Of a stretch of DNA of 13,706 bases, positions 4,574-13,000 are shown piece after piece. The DNA comes from Saprospiraceae bacterium (GTDB lineage: Bacteria > Bacteroidota > Bacteroidia > Chitinophagales > Saprospiraceae). The position numbers were made by a program, and so were the translations under genes. The notes under the pieces were generated by a model. The model worked only from the letters and a program-made list of their open reading frames with translations. It searched no databases and was not told the origin of the DNA. Each line of letters begins with the position of its first letter. Positions within the stretch are counted from its first letter, which is position 1. The stretch lies in the NCBI GenBank assembly GCA_013361075.1, contig JABWAJ010000091.1, forward strand, positions 1 through 13,706, in the 5' to 3' direction.

Positions 4574-7099
4574 ATGAAGAAATTTTTCAAAAAATTAGCC
4601 ATTGTCCTGCTGATTCTGATTGGCGTCCTTTTGCTGACCACCTGGATCATTACAGCCCTTTTTGAAGAGCAGGTCGGCAGGCGCATTGTGAAAGAGGTAA
4701 ACAAATCCATCCGCTCGGAACTGACGGTCGGCAACTTTGACCTCAGTATTTTTTCTACCTTCCCCAATGCTGCTGTTAACCTGCGCAATGTGGTATTGAA
4801 AGACACCAAAGGCGGCGTTTTGCTCGAAGCGGACAAGGTATCCTGCCGCTTTGGGTTGCTGAGTCTCTTTGGCTCCGACATCAAAGTACGTTCGATTGTA
4901 GTGAGCGACGGTGCGTTGACCTTAGCCAGCGACGAGCGCGGACGGGCCAATTACGACATTGCGGCGGGAAGCAGCGATTCCGGAGAAGACAGCGGTGCCG
5001 GATTTTCCCTGGAAACTGCGACGCTCGAAGACATCGAACTAATTTATTCCGACCTTCAGGCTGCTCAGGAAATCATGGCGCAGGTAGGGGAGGCACATTT
5101 TTCAGGCAAATTTTCCAGCGGGCAGTTCACCCTGGGTAGTGAAGCCGACCTGACCGTGCATTTTGCCGATTTGGGGGGCGCGCGTTTCCTTGCCGGTAAG
5201 GCGTTGAAATACAAGGCCAAACTGGCTGTTAATGCGACAAAAGGCGTATATCAACTGGAAGACGTGCAGCTCCAGGCAGAGACCAACCGTTTCGATGTAA
5301 AAGGAGTGGTAGAGCGCCGCAATCCGGGCACTTATTACGACCTCGCCATTAACGGAGAAGATTGTACCCTCGAATCCATGATGCAATTGCTGCCCGAGAC
5401 CTACCTCGAAAAGATGGGCACATGGACCAGTACCGGCAATTTTGTTGTCAAAGCCACGGTCAAAGGCGTGTCGCGGCTGAATACCCAGCCTGCCGTCAAA
5501 GCTGAACTCCGCCTCGACAAAGGTGTGGTGAGCAGCCCGCAGATGCAGGGCGACCTCAAAGACATTGCCTTTGCGGCTACTTTTGACAATGGCGCGGCAA
5601 AAAGCGATTCAAGTTCCGTTTTTGAAATCAAAAATCTGCGCGGCTACTATAACGGGGAGCCGATGGAACTACGGCTGCGCGTAGAAAACCTGGAAGATCC
5701 GCTCATTGACTTTGCCGCCAATGGTGTGCTTCCAATGCCGGTGGTGAACGGGCTGATGGCCATGCCCAAAGTAACCGATGCCAGCGGGGAAGTGGAGGTA
5801 AAAAATGTGGCGTTCAAAGGCCGGTATGCCGATATGATGGCCATGCAGCGCGATTCTCTGGCGTTGCGGGCACAGGGAGAAGTGGTATTTGATGATGCGG
5901 CCGTAAAGGTCAACGGAGAACAAGTCCTCATTGATCGGGGCAGGGTCTACTTGAAAAACGATTCGGTGTTTGTGGAGGATGTAGTGGTCATGGGGCCTGA
6001 CAGCGACCTGGCGTTCAACGGCAGTGCTGCCCACGTCATTCCCTATTTACTGAGCGATACAACACAGCAAAAAGTGAAATTGGAATTTGCCCTCGATATG
6101 CGTGCCAGCAACCTCGACCTTGACCGCCTGCTGGCCATTTCAGACGTCACTGAAGCGCAGGCTGTTGCTGAAAACACGACACTCGATTCCCTGATCATTG
6201 AACAAAACCAAACCCGTGAACGGATTACAGACCTGCTGAAGGGCGTTGTGACGCTACACGTTGGCCAGCTCAACTACGAACTGGTAACCGGCAGCAATTT
6301 TTCAGGCGAACTTAAACTCGACAACAACGCGCTGGATGTAAAAGGCAGCGCCAATAGCATGAGTGGCAGCATAGACCTCGATGGAACATTTCTGTTTCAG
6401 GAACGGCCTTCTCTGGTGGCGCGTGTGGGCTGCAAGGACATCAGTGTGAACGAATTTTTCCGGCAAATGGAAAACTTCGGACAGGAGGTTTTACAGGACC
6501 AGCACCTTCGTGGCGGGTTGACCGCAAAATTTGCCATTTATGCCTATTGGGATGAAACCGGCAATTTCCTCATGAACGACCTGCACGTACTGGCCGATGC
6601 AACCATCAACAACGGGGAACTCATTGGGTTTAAAATGCTGGAGAACTTTTCCACTTTTGTGAAAATGAAAGATTTACGGCACATTAAGTTTGTGACCCTC
6701 CAAAATTTCATCGAAGTCAAAGACGGTAAACTTTACCTGCCGGCCATGTTCATTCAAAGCAATGCCATGAACCTGACCGTAAGTGGAGAACACGCCTTTG
6801 CCGGTGATATGAAATACAATGTAAAAGTAAACGCCGGTCAGGTGCTGATCAACCGGCTAAAAGGCCATGACGCCCAGCTAAAGCCCCAAAAAGCCCGGAA
6901 AAACGGCTTTTTTAACCTGTACTATACCATCTTTGGCACTAATGACGAAACGTCTTTTAAATCTGCAAAAAAAGAAGTGAAGGCCGATTTTGAATTCAGC
7001 GAAAAGCGCAAACAGGAAATCGCGCAGGCGTTGAAGGAAGAGTTGGGAAGCAATGTCCGTAAACTGGAAGAGCCCACAGAGTGGAAGGATGGCGGGTAG
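4574..7099 (+). CDS. AsmA-like envelope protein
   Basis: The product is 841 residues. Residues ~7-29 (KLAIVLLILIGVLLLTTWII) are one N-terminal membrane helix that anchors a long extracytoplasmic part. The AsmA-type start follows: 'LTVGNFDLSIFSTFPNAAVN' and 'LRNVVLKD...LLEADKVSCRF', then repeated beta-strand stretches of the kind that build the hydrophobic groove of AsmA/TamB/VPS13-like bridge proteins. The C-terminal ~230 residues ('FSGELKLDNNALDVKGSANS', 'DLHVLADATINNGELIGFKM', 'LPAMFIQSNAMNLTVSGEH') match the AsmA C-terminal region in Bacteroidota homologues. The family is linked to phospholipid movement between inner and outer membranes. This particular role is inferred. The tail is charged (KRKQEIAQALKEELG). 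ATG 4574 gives a clean hydrophobic start. The gene appears monocistronic. A partial -7 box, TATCTTTA (4530-4537), lies upstream. Confidence 0.88.
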   Translation: MKKFFKKLAIVLLILIGVLLLTTWIITALFEEQVGRRIVKEVNKSIRSELTVGNFDLSIFSTFPNAAVNLRNVVLKDTKGGVLLEADKVSCRFGLLSLFGSDIKVRSIVVSDGALTLASDERGRANYDIAAGSSDSGEDSGAGFSLETATLEDIELIYSDLQAAQEIMAQVGEAHFSGKFSSGQFTLGSEADLTVHFADLGGARFLAGKALKYKAKLAVNATKGVYQLEDVQLQAETNRFDVKGVVERRNPGTYYDLAINGEDCTLESMMQLLPETYLEKMGTWTSTGNFVVKATVKGVSRLNTQPAVKAELRLDKGVVSSPQMQGDLKDIAFAATFDNGAAKSDSSSVFEIKNLRGYYNGEPMELRLRVENLEDPLIDFAANGVLPMPVVNGLMAMPKVTDASGEVEVKNVAFKGRYADMMAMQRDSLALRAQGEVVFDDAAVKVNGEQVLIDRGRVYLKNDSVFVEDVVVMGPDSDLAFNGSAAHVIPYLLSDTTQQKVKLEFALDMRASNLDLDRLLAISDVTEAQAVAENTTLDSLIIEQNQTRERITDLLKGVVTLHVGQLNYELVTGSNFSGELKLDNNALDVKGSANSMSGSIDLDGTFLFQERPSLVARVGCKDISVNEFFRQMENFGQEVLQDQHLRGGLTAKFAIYAYWDETGNFLMNDLHVLADATINNGELIGFKMLENFSTFVKMKDLRHIKFVTLQNFIEVKDGKLYLPAMFIQSNAMNLTVSGEHAFAGDMKYNVKVNAGQVLINRLKGHDAQLKPQKARKNGFFNLYYTIFGTNDETSFKSAKKEVKADFEFSEKRKQEIAQALKEELGSNVRKLEEPTEWKDGG

Positions 7100-7119
7100 G
7101 CTGTGCCGTAGCCGTAAGG

Positions 7120-7161
7120 GCTGAAAATTTTCAGCTCTAGCCCCAGTCCCAGTCCCATCCC
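7120..7161. repeat. Perfect 16-base palindrome plus short CCCAGT repeats
   Basis: GCTGAAAATTTTCAGC (7120-7135) is a perfect palindrome 20 bases past the AsmA-like stop. It is followed by a run of AGTCCC/ATCCC-like units (7141-7161), and CCGTAGCCGTA precedes it. The palindrome has no T tract after it, so it is a poor terminator. The make-up (an inverted pair next to short tandem units) recalls the other repeat elements of this window in miniature. Confidence 0.5.
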
Positions 7162-7211
7162 GCCTCAACTGCAACTTCAAGCTTATCGTAGCGCATTTCA
7201 AAAAATAGCTT

Positions 7212-7219
7212 ATTTTTGA
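7212..7219 (+). promoter_or_regulatory. -7 box (TATTTTTG) for the DUF1080 gene
   Basis: An exact TAnnTTTG match 33 bases before ATG 7253. No TTG lies 20 bases upstream, so the -33 part is not supported. Confidence 0.45.
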
Positions 7220-7252
7220 GCATATAAAATTTACTACTTTATCACATCCACC

Positions 7253-7981
7253 ATGAAAAAACTGTTTTCGCTGCTGCTGCTATTTTGCGCCATCCAGCTG
7301 GCTGCCCAAACAAAAGATCCGAAAGACACGGAAGTGTGGGAACCTGAACCGCGGGTAGTAACCCCGGGAACGATGGGATCGCCACCCTCCGATGCTCTTG
7401 TGCTGTTTGACGGAAAGAATTTTGACGAATGGACCGTTGAAGGAAAAGATGCAAAGCCGGGATGGCTGATCAAAGACGGTGCCATGGTCGTTGAAAAGGG
7501 AACAGGGAATATTGCCACGAAGCGCAGTTTTGGCGACTGTCAGTTGCACATCGAATTCCGCACTCCGGCAGTTGTGGAAGGCGAAGGGCAGGGCAGGGGC
7601 AACAGTGGCGTTTTTCTGCAGTCGCGCTATGAGGTGCAGGTGCTGGACAGCTATAAAAACCGGACGTATTCCAATGGCCAGGCCGGGTCTATCTACAAAC
7701 AATCCATTCCTTTGGTTAATGCCTGCCGCCCACCGGGAGAATGGCAAACCTACGACATCTTTTTTACTGCGCCCCGCTTCAATGCCGACGGCATCCGGGT
7801 AGCGCCGGGGCGGATCACAGTGGTGCACAACGGCGTACTCATTCAGCACAATGTCGAAATACAGGGAACCTCTGAATACATCGGGCTTCCAAAAAATATT
7901 GCCCATGGAAATGCACCAATTGTACTCCAGGATCACGGCAATCCGACCAGTTATCGCAATATTTGGATCCGGCAGCTGTAA
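7253..7981 (+). CDS. Secreted DUF1080 / 3-keto-disaccharide hydrolase-domain protein
   Basis: The product is 242 residues. Residues 1-19 (MKKLFSLLLLFCAIQLAAQ) are a signal peptide cut near AAQ-TK. Residues ~45-242 form the DUF1080 domain with a laminin-G/concanavalin-like fold: 'ALVLFDGKNFDEWTVEG', 'GWLIKDGAMVVEKGTGNIAT', 'DCQLHIEFRTP', 'GNSGVFLQSRYEVQVLDSY', 'GQAGSIYKQSIPLVNACRPP', 'GEWQTYDIFF', 'GRITVVHNGVLIQHNVEI', and the end 'PIVLQDHGNPTSYRNIWIRQL'. The family has been linked to hydrolysis of 3-keto-glycosides, and many Bacteroidota carry several copies tied to sugar use. The substrate here is unknown, and no oxidoreductase or SusCD pair lies nearby. The long leftward open frame over 7280-7996 is its antisense shadow. 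It ends shortly before the bTHX promoter. Confidence 0.9.
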   Translation: MKKLFSLLLLFCAIQLAAQTKDPKDTEVWEPEPRVVTPGTMGSPPSDALVLFDGKNFDEWTVEGKDAKPGWLIKDGAMVVEKGTGNIATKRSFGDCQLHIEFRTPAVVEGEGQGRGNSGVFLQSRYEVQVLDSYKNRTYSNGQAGSIYKQSIPLVNACRPPGEWQTYDIFFTAPRFNADGIRVAPGRITVVHNGVLIQHNVEIQGTSEYIGLPKNIAHGNAPIVLQDHGNPTSYRNIWIRQL

Positions 7982-7996
7982 TACCTGCAAACTCAT

Positions 7997-8027
7997 TTGG
8001 ATTCAAAGGGTAAATGCACTACTTTTG
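7997..8027 (+). promoter_or_regulatory. Bacteroidota promoter for bTHX
   Basis: TTG (7997-7999), exactly 20 bases, then TACTTTTG (8020-8027), a full match to the -33/-7 pattern with the same spacing as the tRNA-Val promoter. Transcription should start near 8034, about 34 bases before the bTHX start. Confidence 0.82.
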
Positions 8028-8067
8028 CCCGCACTTTTTGATCGTAGAACTTAAAAACCTGAATGCA

Positions 8068-8178
8068 ATGGGCAGAGGAGACAAACGTTCCCGCAAAGGA
8101 AAAATCTGGCGCAACTCTTACGGCAAAAAACGTCCGAAAGGCAGTAAGAAAAAAGTTGTGGTCAAAACAGCAGAATAA
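8068..8178 (+). CDS. thx: Small ribosomal subunit protein bTHX
   Basis: The product has only 36 residues. It is very basic: MGRGDKRSRKGKIWRNSYGK, then KRPKGSKKK and a short tail. This is the Thx family, first known from the Thermus 30S subunit, where it sits in the head and contacts 16S rRNA. Bacteroidota often carry it. The start ATG 8068 overlaps an out-of-frame ATG at 8063, and the GRGDKRSRKGKI opening fixes the right one. The gene has its own promoter (7997-8027) and a strong terminator (8203-8236), so it is a single-gene transcript, fitting a highly expressed ribosomal protein. Its size makes it easy for gene finders to miss. Confidence 0.93.
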   Translation: MGRGDKRSRKGKIWRNSYGKKRPKGSKKKVVVKTAE

Positions 8179-8202
8179 ATGCGGGTAAATCTATACTCCC
8201 GG

Positions 8203-8236
8203 ACGCGCCAGATCTAATACACTGGCGCGTTTTTTT
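8203..8236 (+). terminator. Strong rho-independent terminator after bTHX
   Basis: ACGCGCCAG (8203-8211) pairs perfectly with CTGGCGCGT (8222-8230) around a 10-base loop and is followed by seven Ts (8230-8236). It lies 24 bases past the bTHX stop. Confidence 0.92.
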
Positions 8237-8368
8237 GTGCCTGCCATTGCCATTTTTTTTAATAAATCAGCCACTGGAGATTTACTAAAAAAGGCTATAT
8301 TAATTTGTAAATAAATGAATTAAAAAATAATTTTTCTTTTAGACTACTACGTTTTCGCCAAGCTTAAA

Positions 8369-8399
8369 TTGGTAAACCAACCCGCCCGATGCAAATTTG
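8369..8399 (+). promoter_or_regulatory. Probable promoter for the SprB-repeat protein
   Basis: TTG (8369-8371), 20 bases, then CAAATTTG (8392-8399), one mismatch from TAnnTTTG. The spacing equals that of the tRNA-Val and bTHX promoters. The implied 5' leader is about 79 bases. The stretch before it (8237-8365) is A+T-rich with no gene. Confidence 0.55.
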
Positions 8400-8484
8400 T
8401 ATCCGATAGCCGGCAGCTTTGTATCCCCCCTGTGCGAGGTTGCCGGTTTCACACTCTATTTTATCACCGTAAGCTATCTTCTTT

Positions 8485-11427
8485 ATGACTGAGACTGCTA
8501 AACAAACCCATGATCGGACGATCTTTCACCCATTCCGGTGGAGCATGATTGCCGCCCTACTGCTGCAGGTGTGCCTGCTGAATGCCCAAACCTTACGACC
8601 GGCTGCTGCCCAATTGCAACTGGCTTGCGAAAACCTGTCGATTCAATTGAGCGATTTTTCCCAAAACTGCGAAAATGCTGAAGCTTGCTTCAATGTTCAG
8701 GGGGGCTCACCCCCTTACACTGTGTTCATCAACAACCAGAACGGAACGGTTACTACGGCCAATCCGAACTATTGTTTTTTTCATTTGCAGCCCTTTAATG
8801 ACTATGTGGTAACGGTAACGGATGCTGAAGGTTGCACCACTTCCACAGAACTCGAGTTGCCGGGGGCCAGCAATTTCGACGCAGAAGTGACCCATGTAAC
8901 CTGCAACGGCGGGTCTGACGGACGGATTGAACCAATCATCCCGTTTGACATTTCGCCCCTGTATTACCGTTGGGAAGGCCCGGATGGGTTCGAATCGGAC
9001 AATGAAGTTGTGGAAGGCTTGCGTGCGGGAACGTATTACCTGATTCTGCGCACATCGGAAAACCAATGCGTTGGCATTAGCCATTGGGTAGTGACCCAGC
9101 CCGAGCCGATCCAGATTGAAGTAGACCTTAACCTGGAACCCTGCCAGTTGGCCAGCGCCTGTGTGTTTGTCGATGGTGGTACAGCGCCTTATATGGTGTG
9201 GGCATTTGAAATACTGCCTCCGGGTTTGGCGGGAAGCCCTTCAGGACAGGTCGTGGATTTTTCTGATCTGAATTTGGAAGACGGTACTCCGTTCAATCCT
9301 TCCTCTGCCAATCAAAGCCTTTGCGCGGACGGACTGCCGAATGGTACCTATTATATCGTTGTTCTGGATGCGAACAACTGCTATCGCTGGGATGATTTCG
9401 GTATTCAAAACACGGCGACTTTTTTCCGGCAACGCGAAGTAAAACGCGTGAATTGCAATGGAGGCAGCGACGGACGAATCTGCTTTGGCATCAGTGGCGG
9501 GATTGAACCATTTTCAACAACTTTATCTCCTCCGGGTATGAATGTGGGCATTACAACCCGGCAGGGGTGTTTCAACGACCTGGCAGCCGGAGTATATACC
9601 CTCACGACAATAGACAGCACCGGTTGCCTGCTTTCAGAAAACATCATTGTGCGCGAACCGGATGTACTGGTTGCGGAGTTTAACCGGACCAACGGCAACT
9701 GCGACGGTGGTGGAGCCGACGGATGCCTGACCATTGAAGGAGGAACCCCGGCGTATCAGGTTTCTTTGTGGCAATTCCCGAGCCCGGGCCCAATTGGGGT
9801 TCCCCAGGTTGTGTTTACCGGGACACAGGTTTCGGTTGACGGCGGTACGCGTGTTGACGGTTTCCCTTTCGTGCCAAACAGCAATGCAGCGAATGTGCGC
9901 TGTGTACAAAATATTCCCCCGGGGATTTACTACATTCTGGTGGTGGACAGCAAAAACTGCTATACCCTTGTGCCACTGGTGGTGGAGGAAATTGACAATC
10001 CGATTGAAGCCCATTTTGAAATTACCAGCACATCTCCTTGTTCGGGGCCGGTTGCAGGCTGCCTGTATGTCAATGGAGGTGAAGCGCCTTACAACCTGAC
10101 TGTTTGGCGCTGGAATAGTCCGCTGACAGTGATTCCGCAGGTTCATTTCGACGATCAGGGCAATCCGTTTATTGAGGGGGTTGAGCCGACTGACGACCTG
10201 GAGTTGAACCCGGCGCCCGATGCTTCAGGCGTTTGGTGTGCGCAACAAATCCCTTCCGGCTTCTATGTCATTTTGGTGAGGGATGCCAATGGCTGCTACG
10301 TGCTGGTTCCGGTAACAATTCCTTCTTCAACCGGGCTTCATCTGAGTGCGGATGTCCGCAATGCAAACTGCAACGGCGTTGTCAGCAGGATCAAGCTCAC
10401 GATTGAAGGGGGCACGGCACCTTATACCATCTATAGAAATTCCAACTCACAACCAGCTGTTGTGCAAACCAATATGTACGTTGTAGAAGGCCTGGAGCCG
10501 GGAACGTACACATTTACTGTCTATGACAATTTTCAGTGCAGCGCAACCATTACTGTTGTCATCGGCACAGGCGGAGAAATTGACGTAAACCTTGATTTTG
10601 ATCCTTTTGGAGAAGAAGCCTGTGTGCATCCCGCGGGAGGAACAGCGCCTTATGTCATTCGCTGGTACAACCTGAGCAACAACACGCTGTTTGGCGATGG
10701 GGCATGTGTACACAACCTGCCTCCTGGTGCCTACACTGTTGTGGTAACAGACGCCGGTGGATGCCAGGCGGACGCTATTTTCTTCATTGACGAAAATCCC
10801 TGCGCAGGTGGAGAAGCTTCCGTTGAGCCTGATGTGATTGAGTCGGGTGAAACGACCACTTTTTTCCTGCACAACTGGAATGGCCAATCTGTGCAATGGC
10901 AGTTTAAAACCGAACTTACGGGCTGGTTGAACGTTCCCGGAGCCACTACGGCCATCTACCACACCCCGCCCATGCATTCTGCTGTTGACCGGGTCATTCA
11001 GGTACGTGCGGTGGTGCAGTGCAACGGAGCGGTACTGATTTCAGAGCCGACCCATTTCACCATTTTGGGAAGCAATCTGCTGACACCCGGAGATGAATCA
11101 GTAGACAGCTACCTGTTTGATGCCTCCTATCAGGCACAGCTTGCCGCACTAATGATGCAGCGCGCCAGTACGACGGTTGTCGCCCGGGTTTTCCCAACAC
11201 TTAGTGAAACAAATAGTTATGTTCGTTTTATGAGGAACGTTACCGGAACAGTGCAAGTCACGGTGATGAACAGCATGGGCCTTGTAGTCAGCCAAAAAAC
11301 ACTGACAAACCCCATTGCGGACCAGGTGACAGAATTGTCTGTAGCCGGCTTGACCCAGGGCGCTTATTTTGTGCGTATTGAATACGGGCAAGGCGTTCAA
11401 ACGGAACGGATCATTGTGAACCGTTAA
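8485..11427 (+). CDS. T9SS-secreted protein with eight SprB-like repeats
   Basis: The product is 980 residues. A polar stretch (1-20) precedes a signal core, 'MIAALLLQVCLLNAQ' (21-35), so the true start may be ATG 8545. Eight SprB-like repeats follow, starting near residues 45, 133, 208, 317, 398, 507, 620 and 696. Each has a Cys-containing opening such as 'VTCNGGSDGRI' and a 'GGTAPY' turn, and most end in 'LPPGTYTVVVTDAxGC'-like text. Repeats 3, 5 and 6 are longer (~110 versus ~77 residues). Residues ~773-860 look Ig-like ('GETTTFFLHNWNGQSVQWQF'). Residues ~899-980 are a T9SS type A sorting domain: 'VARVFPTLSE', 'VQVTVMNSMGLVVSQ', and the end 'LTQGAYFVRIEYGQ...RIIVNR'. The sorting domain is removed during export, leaving the protein secreted or surface-attached. 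SprB itself is a gliding adhesin. An adhesive or matrix role here is inferred. The many cysteines suggest disulfides outside the cell. Confidence 0.9.
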   Translation: MTETAKQTHDRTIFHPFRWSMIAALLLQVCLLNAQTLRPAAAQLQLACENLSIQLSDFSQNCENAEACFNVQGGSPPYTVFINNQNGTVTTANPNYCFFHLQPFNDYVVTVTDAEGCTTSTELELPGASNFDAEVTHVTCNGGSDGRIEPIIPFDISPLYYRWEGPDGFESDNEVVEGLRAGTYYLILRTSENQCVGISHWVVTQPEPIQIEVDLNLEPCQLASACVFVDGGTAPYMVWAFEILPPGLAGSPSGQVVDFSDLNLEDGTPFNPSSANQSLCADGLPNGTYYIVVLDANNCYRWDDFGIQNTATFFRQREVKRVNCNGGSDGRICFGISGGIEPFSTTLSPPGMNVGITTRQGCFNDLAAGVYTLTTIDSTGCLLSENIIVREPDVLVAEFNRTNGNCDGGGADGCLTIEGGTPAYQVSLWQFPSPGPIGVPQVVFTGTQVSVDGGTRVDGFPFVPNSNAANVRCVQNIPPGIYYILVVDSKNCYTLVPLVVEEIDNPIEAHFEITSTSPCSGPVAGCLYVNGGEAPYNLTVWRWNSPLTVIPQVHFDDQGNPFIEGVEPTDDLELNPAPDASGVWCAQQIPSGFYVILVRDANGCYVLVPVTIPSSTGLHLSADVRNANCNGVVSRIKLTIEGGTAPYTIYRNSNSQPAVVQTNMYVVEGLEPGTYTFTVYDNFQCSATITVVIGTGGEIDVNLDFDPFGEEACVHPAGGTAPYVIRWYNLSNNTLFGDGACVHNLPPGAYTVVVTDAGGCQADAIFFIDENPCAGGEASVEPDVIESGETTTFFLHNWNGQSVQWQFKTELTGWLNVPGATTAIYHTPPMHSAVDRVIQVRAVVQCNGAVLISEPTHFTILGSNLLTPGDESVDSYLFDASYQAQLAALMMQRASTTVVARVFPTLSETNSYVRFMRNVTGTVQVTVMNSMGLVVSQKTLTNPIADQVTELSVAGLTQGAYFVRIEYGQGVQTERIIVNR

Positions 11428-11462
11428 GAACAACACGAATACCGGGAATTACATTTTATTTT

Positions 11463-11491
11463 GGCGGGAGGTCAGCAGATGACCTTCCGCC
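11463..11491. terminator. Strong hairpin between the SprB-repeat gene and rlmB, possible terminator
   Basis: GGCGGGAGGTCA (11463-11474) pairs with TGACCTTCCGCC (11480-11491) at 11 of 12 positions, with the remaining pair G-T, around loop GCAGA. No T tract follows, so it is not a standard intrinsic terminator. Its place 35 bases past the stop suggests it ends or protects the upstream mRNA. Confidence 0.55.
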
Positions 11492-11531
11492 ATTGTTCGT
11501 TAAATAGAACAGAGTTTATTACATTTACCGC

Positions 11532-12281
11532 ATGCAAAAAAACCAGCCAACCCTCATTTATGGTCGTCACCCCGTCGTGGATGCTGCGCGTGCCGGTGCG
11601 CCGATAGATAAAATTTTCCTGCAGCAAGGGACCCGAGGCGAAATTGAAAAAGAATTGCGGCACCTGTGCAAAGAATTGGACATTCCGATGCAGGTAGCAC
11701 CAAAAGAGCGTTTGGATAAATTCACAAAAGGGAATCATCAGGGCGTACTTGCTTTTTTGGCGCTCATCACGTACCATCGCCTCGAAGATGTACTGCCGGG
11801 GATTTACGAAAAAGGAGAAGTGCCCTTGCTGCTTTTGCTGGACGGGGTTACAGATGTCCGCAATTTCGGAGCAATTGCCCGTTCGGCGGAATGCTGTGGC
11901 GTTCATGCCATCATCATACCCCAGAAAGGCAGCGCCCAGATCAATGCTGATGCGATGAAAGCTTCTGCCGGCGCTTTATCGAAAATACCCGTTTGTCGCG
12001 AAAACAGTCTTGTCAATGTCGTAAATTTACTGCACTCCAGCGGCGTACGGCTGCTCGCAGCAGATTTGGAGGCAAAACAGCCTGTTTTTAAAATGAACTT
12101 CACTGAACCGGTTGCGCTGGTGATGGGGGCCGAAGACGAAGGCATCAGCCATGCGGTATCGAGACTGGTAGACGAACGATTCATCATTCCACAGGTAGGA
12201 ACCACCGATTCTTTTAATGTTTCTGTAGCTACAGGAATTGCTTTGTATGAAGCCATGCGTCAGCGTTTTGAAGGGAGTTGA
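11532..12281 (+). CDS. rlmB: 23S rRNA (guanosine-2'-O-)-methyltransferase RlmB, SpoU/TrmH family
   Basis: The product is 249 residues, the usual length. Residues ~7-80 form the L30e-like substrate-binding domain ('TLIYGRHPVVDAARAG' at the start). The SPOUT catalytic domain follows with its three motifs: motif 1 'DGVTDVRNFGAIARSAECCG' (residues 104-123, with N111 and R117 in conserved places), motif 2 'ALVMGAEDEGIS' (~195-206) and motif 3 'IPQVGTTDSFNVSVATGIAL' (~220-238), which together build the knotted AdoMet site. RlmB methylates the 2'-OH of G2251 in the peptidyl-transferase region of 23S rRNA. Specificity cannot be proved from sequence alone, since other TrmH-like enzymes share the motifs. 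ATG 11532 begins MQKNQPTLIYGRHPV, which fits. The next gene starts 145 bases later. Confidence 0.92.
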   Translation: MQKNQPTLIYGRHPVVDAARAGAPIDKIFLQQGTRGEIEKELRHLCKELDIPMQVAPKERLDKFTKGNHQGVLAFLALITYHRLEDVLPGIYEKGEVPLLLLLDGVTDVRNFGAIARSAECCGVHAIIIPQKGSAQINADAMKASAGALSKIPVCRENSLVNVVNLLHSSGVRLLAADLEAKQPVFKMNFTEPVALVMGAEDEGISHAVSRLVDERFIIPQVGTTDSFNVSVATGIALYEAMRQRFEGS

Positions 12282-12426
12282 AGACACCGGACGTACTTTT
12301 TTTAATGCCTCAAACAACCAACATTCACTTTTTAAACTCGATCATAGGGTGGTTTTTTTAGTAAAAAGAGAGCTTCAGGCAGGTTATGCAAAAAGAAACA
12401 GCCTGAGGTTTGTAAAATTTTAAAAT

Positions 12427-12996
12427 ATGCCCTATACTCGCTTAATCAGGAATATTGTTTACCGGGAGTATTTTCGGTTTTTTCTGGCTTCAGGCTTTGC
12501 CATTGTGTTGATGGTGTTTGCTTTACCGATTTCTGCACAACGGGTCATGCAAATTGAAACGTATGGAAAAGCAAAAACAAAGAAAATATTTCCGGGGCAA
12601 ATCATTCAATATCATCTGAAAAATCAAAAAAAAGACTGGTTGACAGGGACTGTCGAAGATTATCAGCTGGAAGACAAGCTGATTGTTCTGAATGATCGTT
12701 ATGTGCACATAGACAGCATTGCAGCGTTGAGGTTCGACCGGAAGTGGCCCGGGGCAATTGGGAAACAAATGTTCTGGTTCGGTGTTGCGTGGTCGGCATT
12801 TGCCGCAGTGGGGACACTAACGGATGGAGACCCGGATTCTAATTACGAATGGTCGGATGCTTCGGTTACCGGCGGATTTTGGCTGGGCTCTTTTCTGATG
12901 CCCCGCCTTTTTCGGTATCGCCATTACAAAATAGACACCAGACACCGGCTGAGAATGGTTGATTTACAACCTTTTTTGAGCCCCCCGAAAAATTAA
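12427..12996 (+). CDS. Conserved secreted/membrane protein of unknown function
   Basis: The product is 189 residues and belongs to no named family I can give. It resembles hypothetical proteins seen in Saprospiraceae-type genomes. Residues ~17-38 (RFFLASGFAIVLMVFALPIS, then AQ) look like a signal peptide with a long basic front part, so a start at an internal ATG is possible. Next comes a small beta-rich part: 'MQIETYGKAKTKKIFPGQII', 'WLTGTVEDYQLEDKLIVLND', 'RYVHIDSIAALRF'. Two hydrophobic segments follow ('KQMFWFGVAWSAFAAVGTL' and 'GGFWLGSFLMPRLF') separated by a polar 'TDGDPDSNYEWSDA' loop. The tail is basic. A small extracytoplasmic or membrane-bound protein is likely. It sits between rlmB and a repeat-preceded histidine kinase, with no sign of shared function. 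Confidence 0.75.
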   Translation: MPYTRLIRNIVYREYFRFFLASGFAIVLMVFALPISAQRVMQIETYGKAKTKKIFPGQIIQYHLKNQKKDWLTGTVEDYQLEDKLIVLNDRYVHIDSIAALRFDRKWPGAIGKQMFWFGVAWSAFAAVGTLTDGDPDSNYEWSDASVTGGFWLGSFLMPRLFRYRHYKIDTRHRLRMVDLQPFLSPPKN

Positions 12997-13000
12997 GAGA

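Noticed and set aside
4320..4950. Leftward open frames over 4320-4571 and 4555-4950
   Set aside because: The first lies in A+T-rich intergenic DNA with no family pattern. The second is antisense to the well-supported AsmA-like gene.
7280..7996. 238-codon leftward open frame
   Set aside because: Antisense to the DUF1080 gene, whose signal peptide and domain motifs are clear. The antisense protein has no recognisable feature.
9634..10146. 170-codon leftward open frame inside the SprB-repeat gene
   Set aside because: Antisense shadow of a repetitive coding sequence, with no start context or family pattern.
11520..11527. TACATTTA as an rlmB promoter box
   Set aside because: One mismatch, no TTG at 20 bases, and it would put the transcript start at the start codon. 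Not strong enough to list.
12374..12407. Hairpin between rlmB and the next gene
   Set aside because: Only seven base pairs, one a G-T wobble, with a 20-base loop and no T tract.
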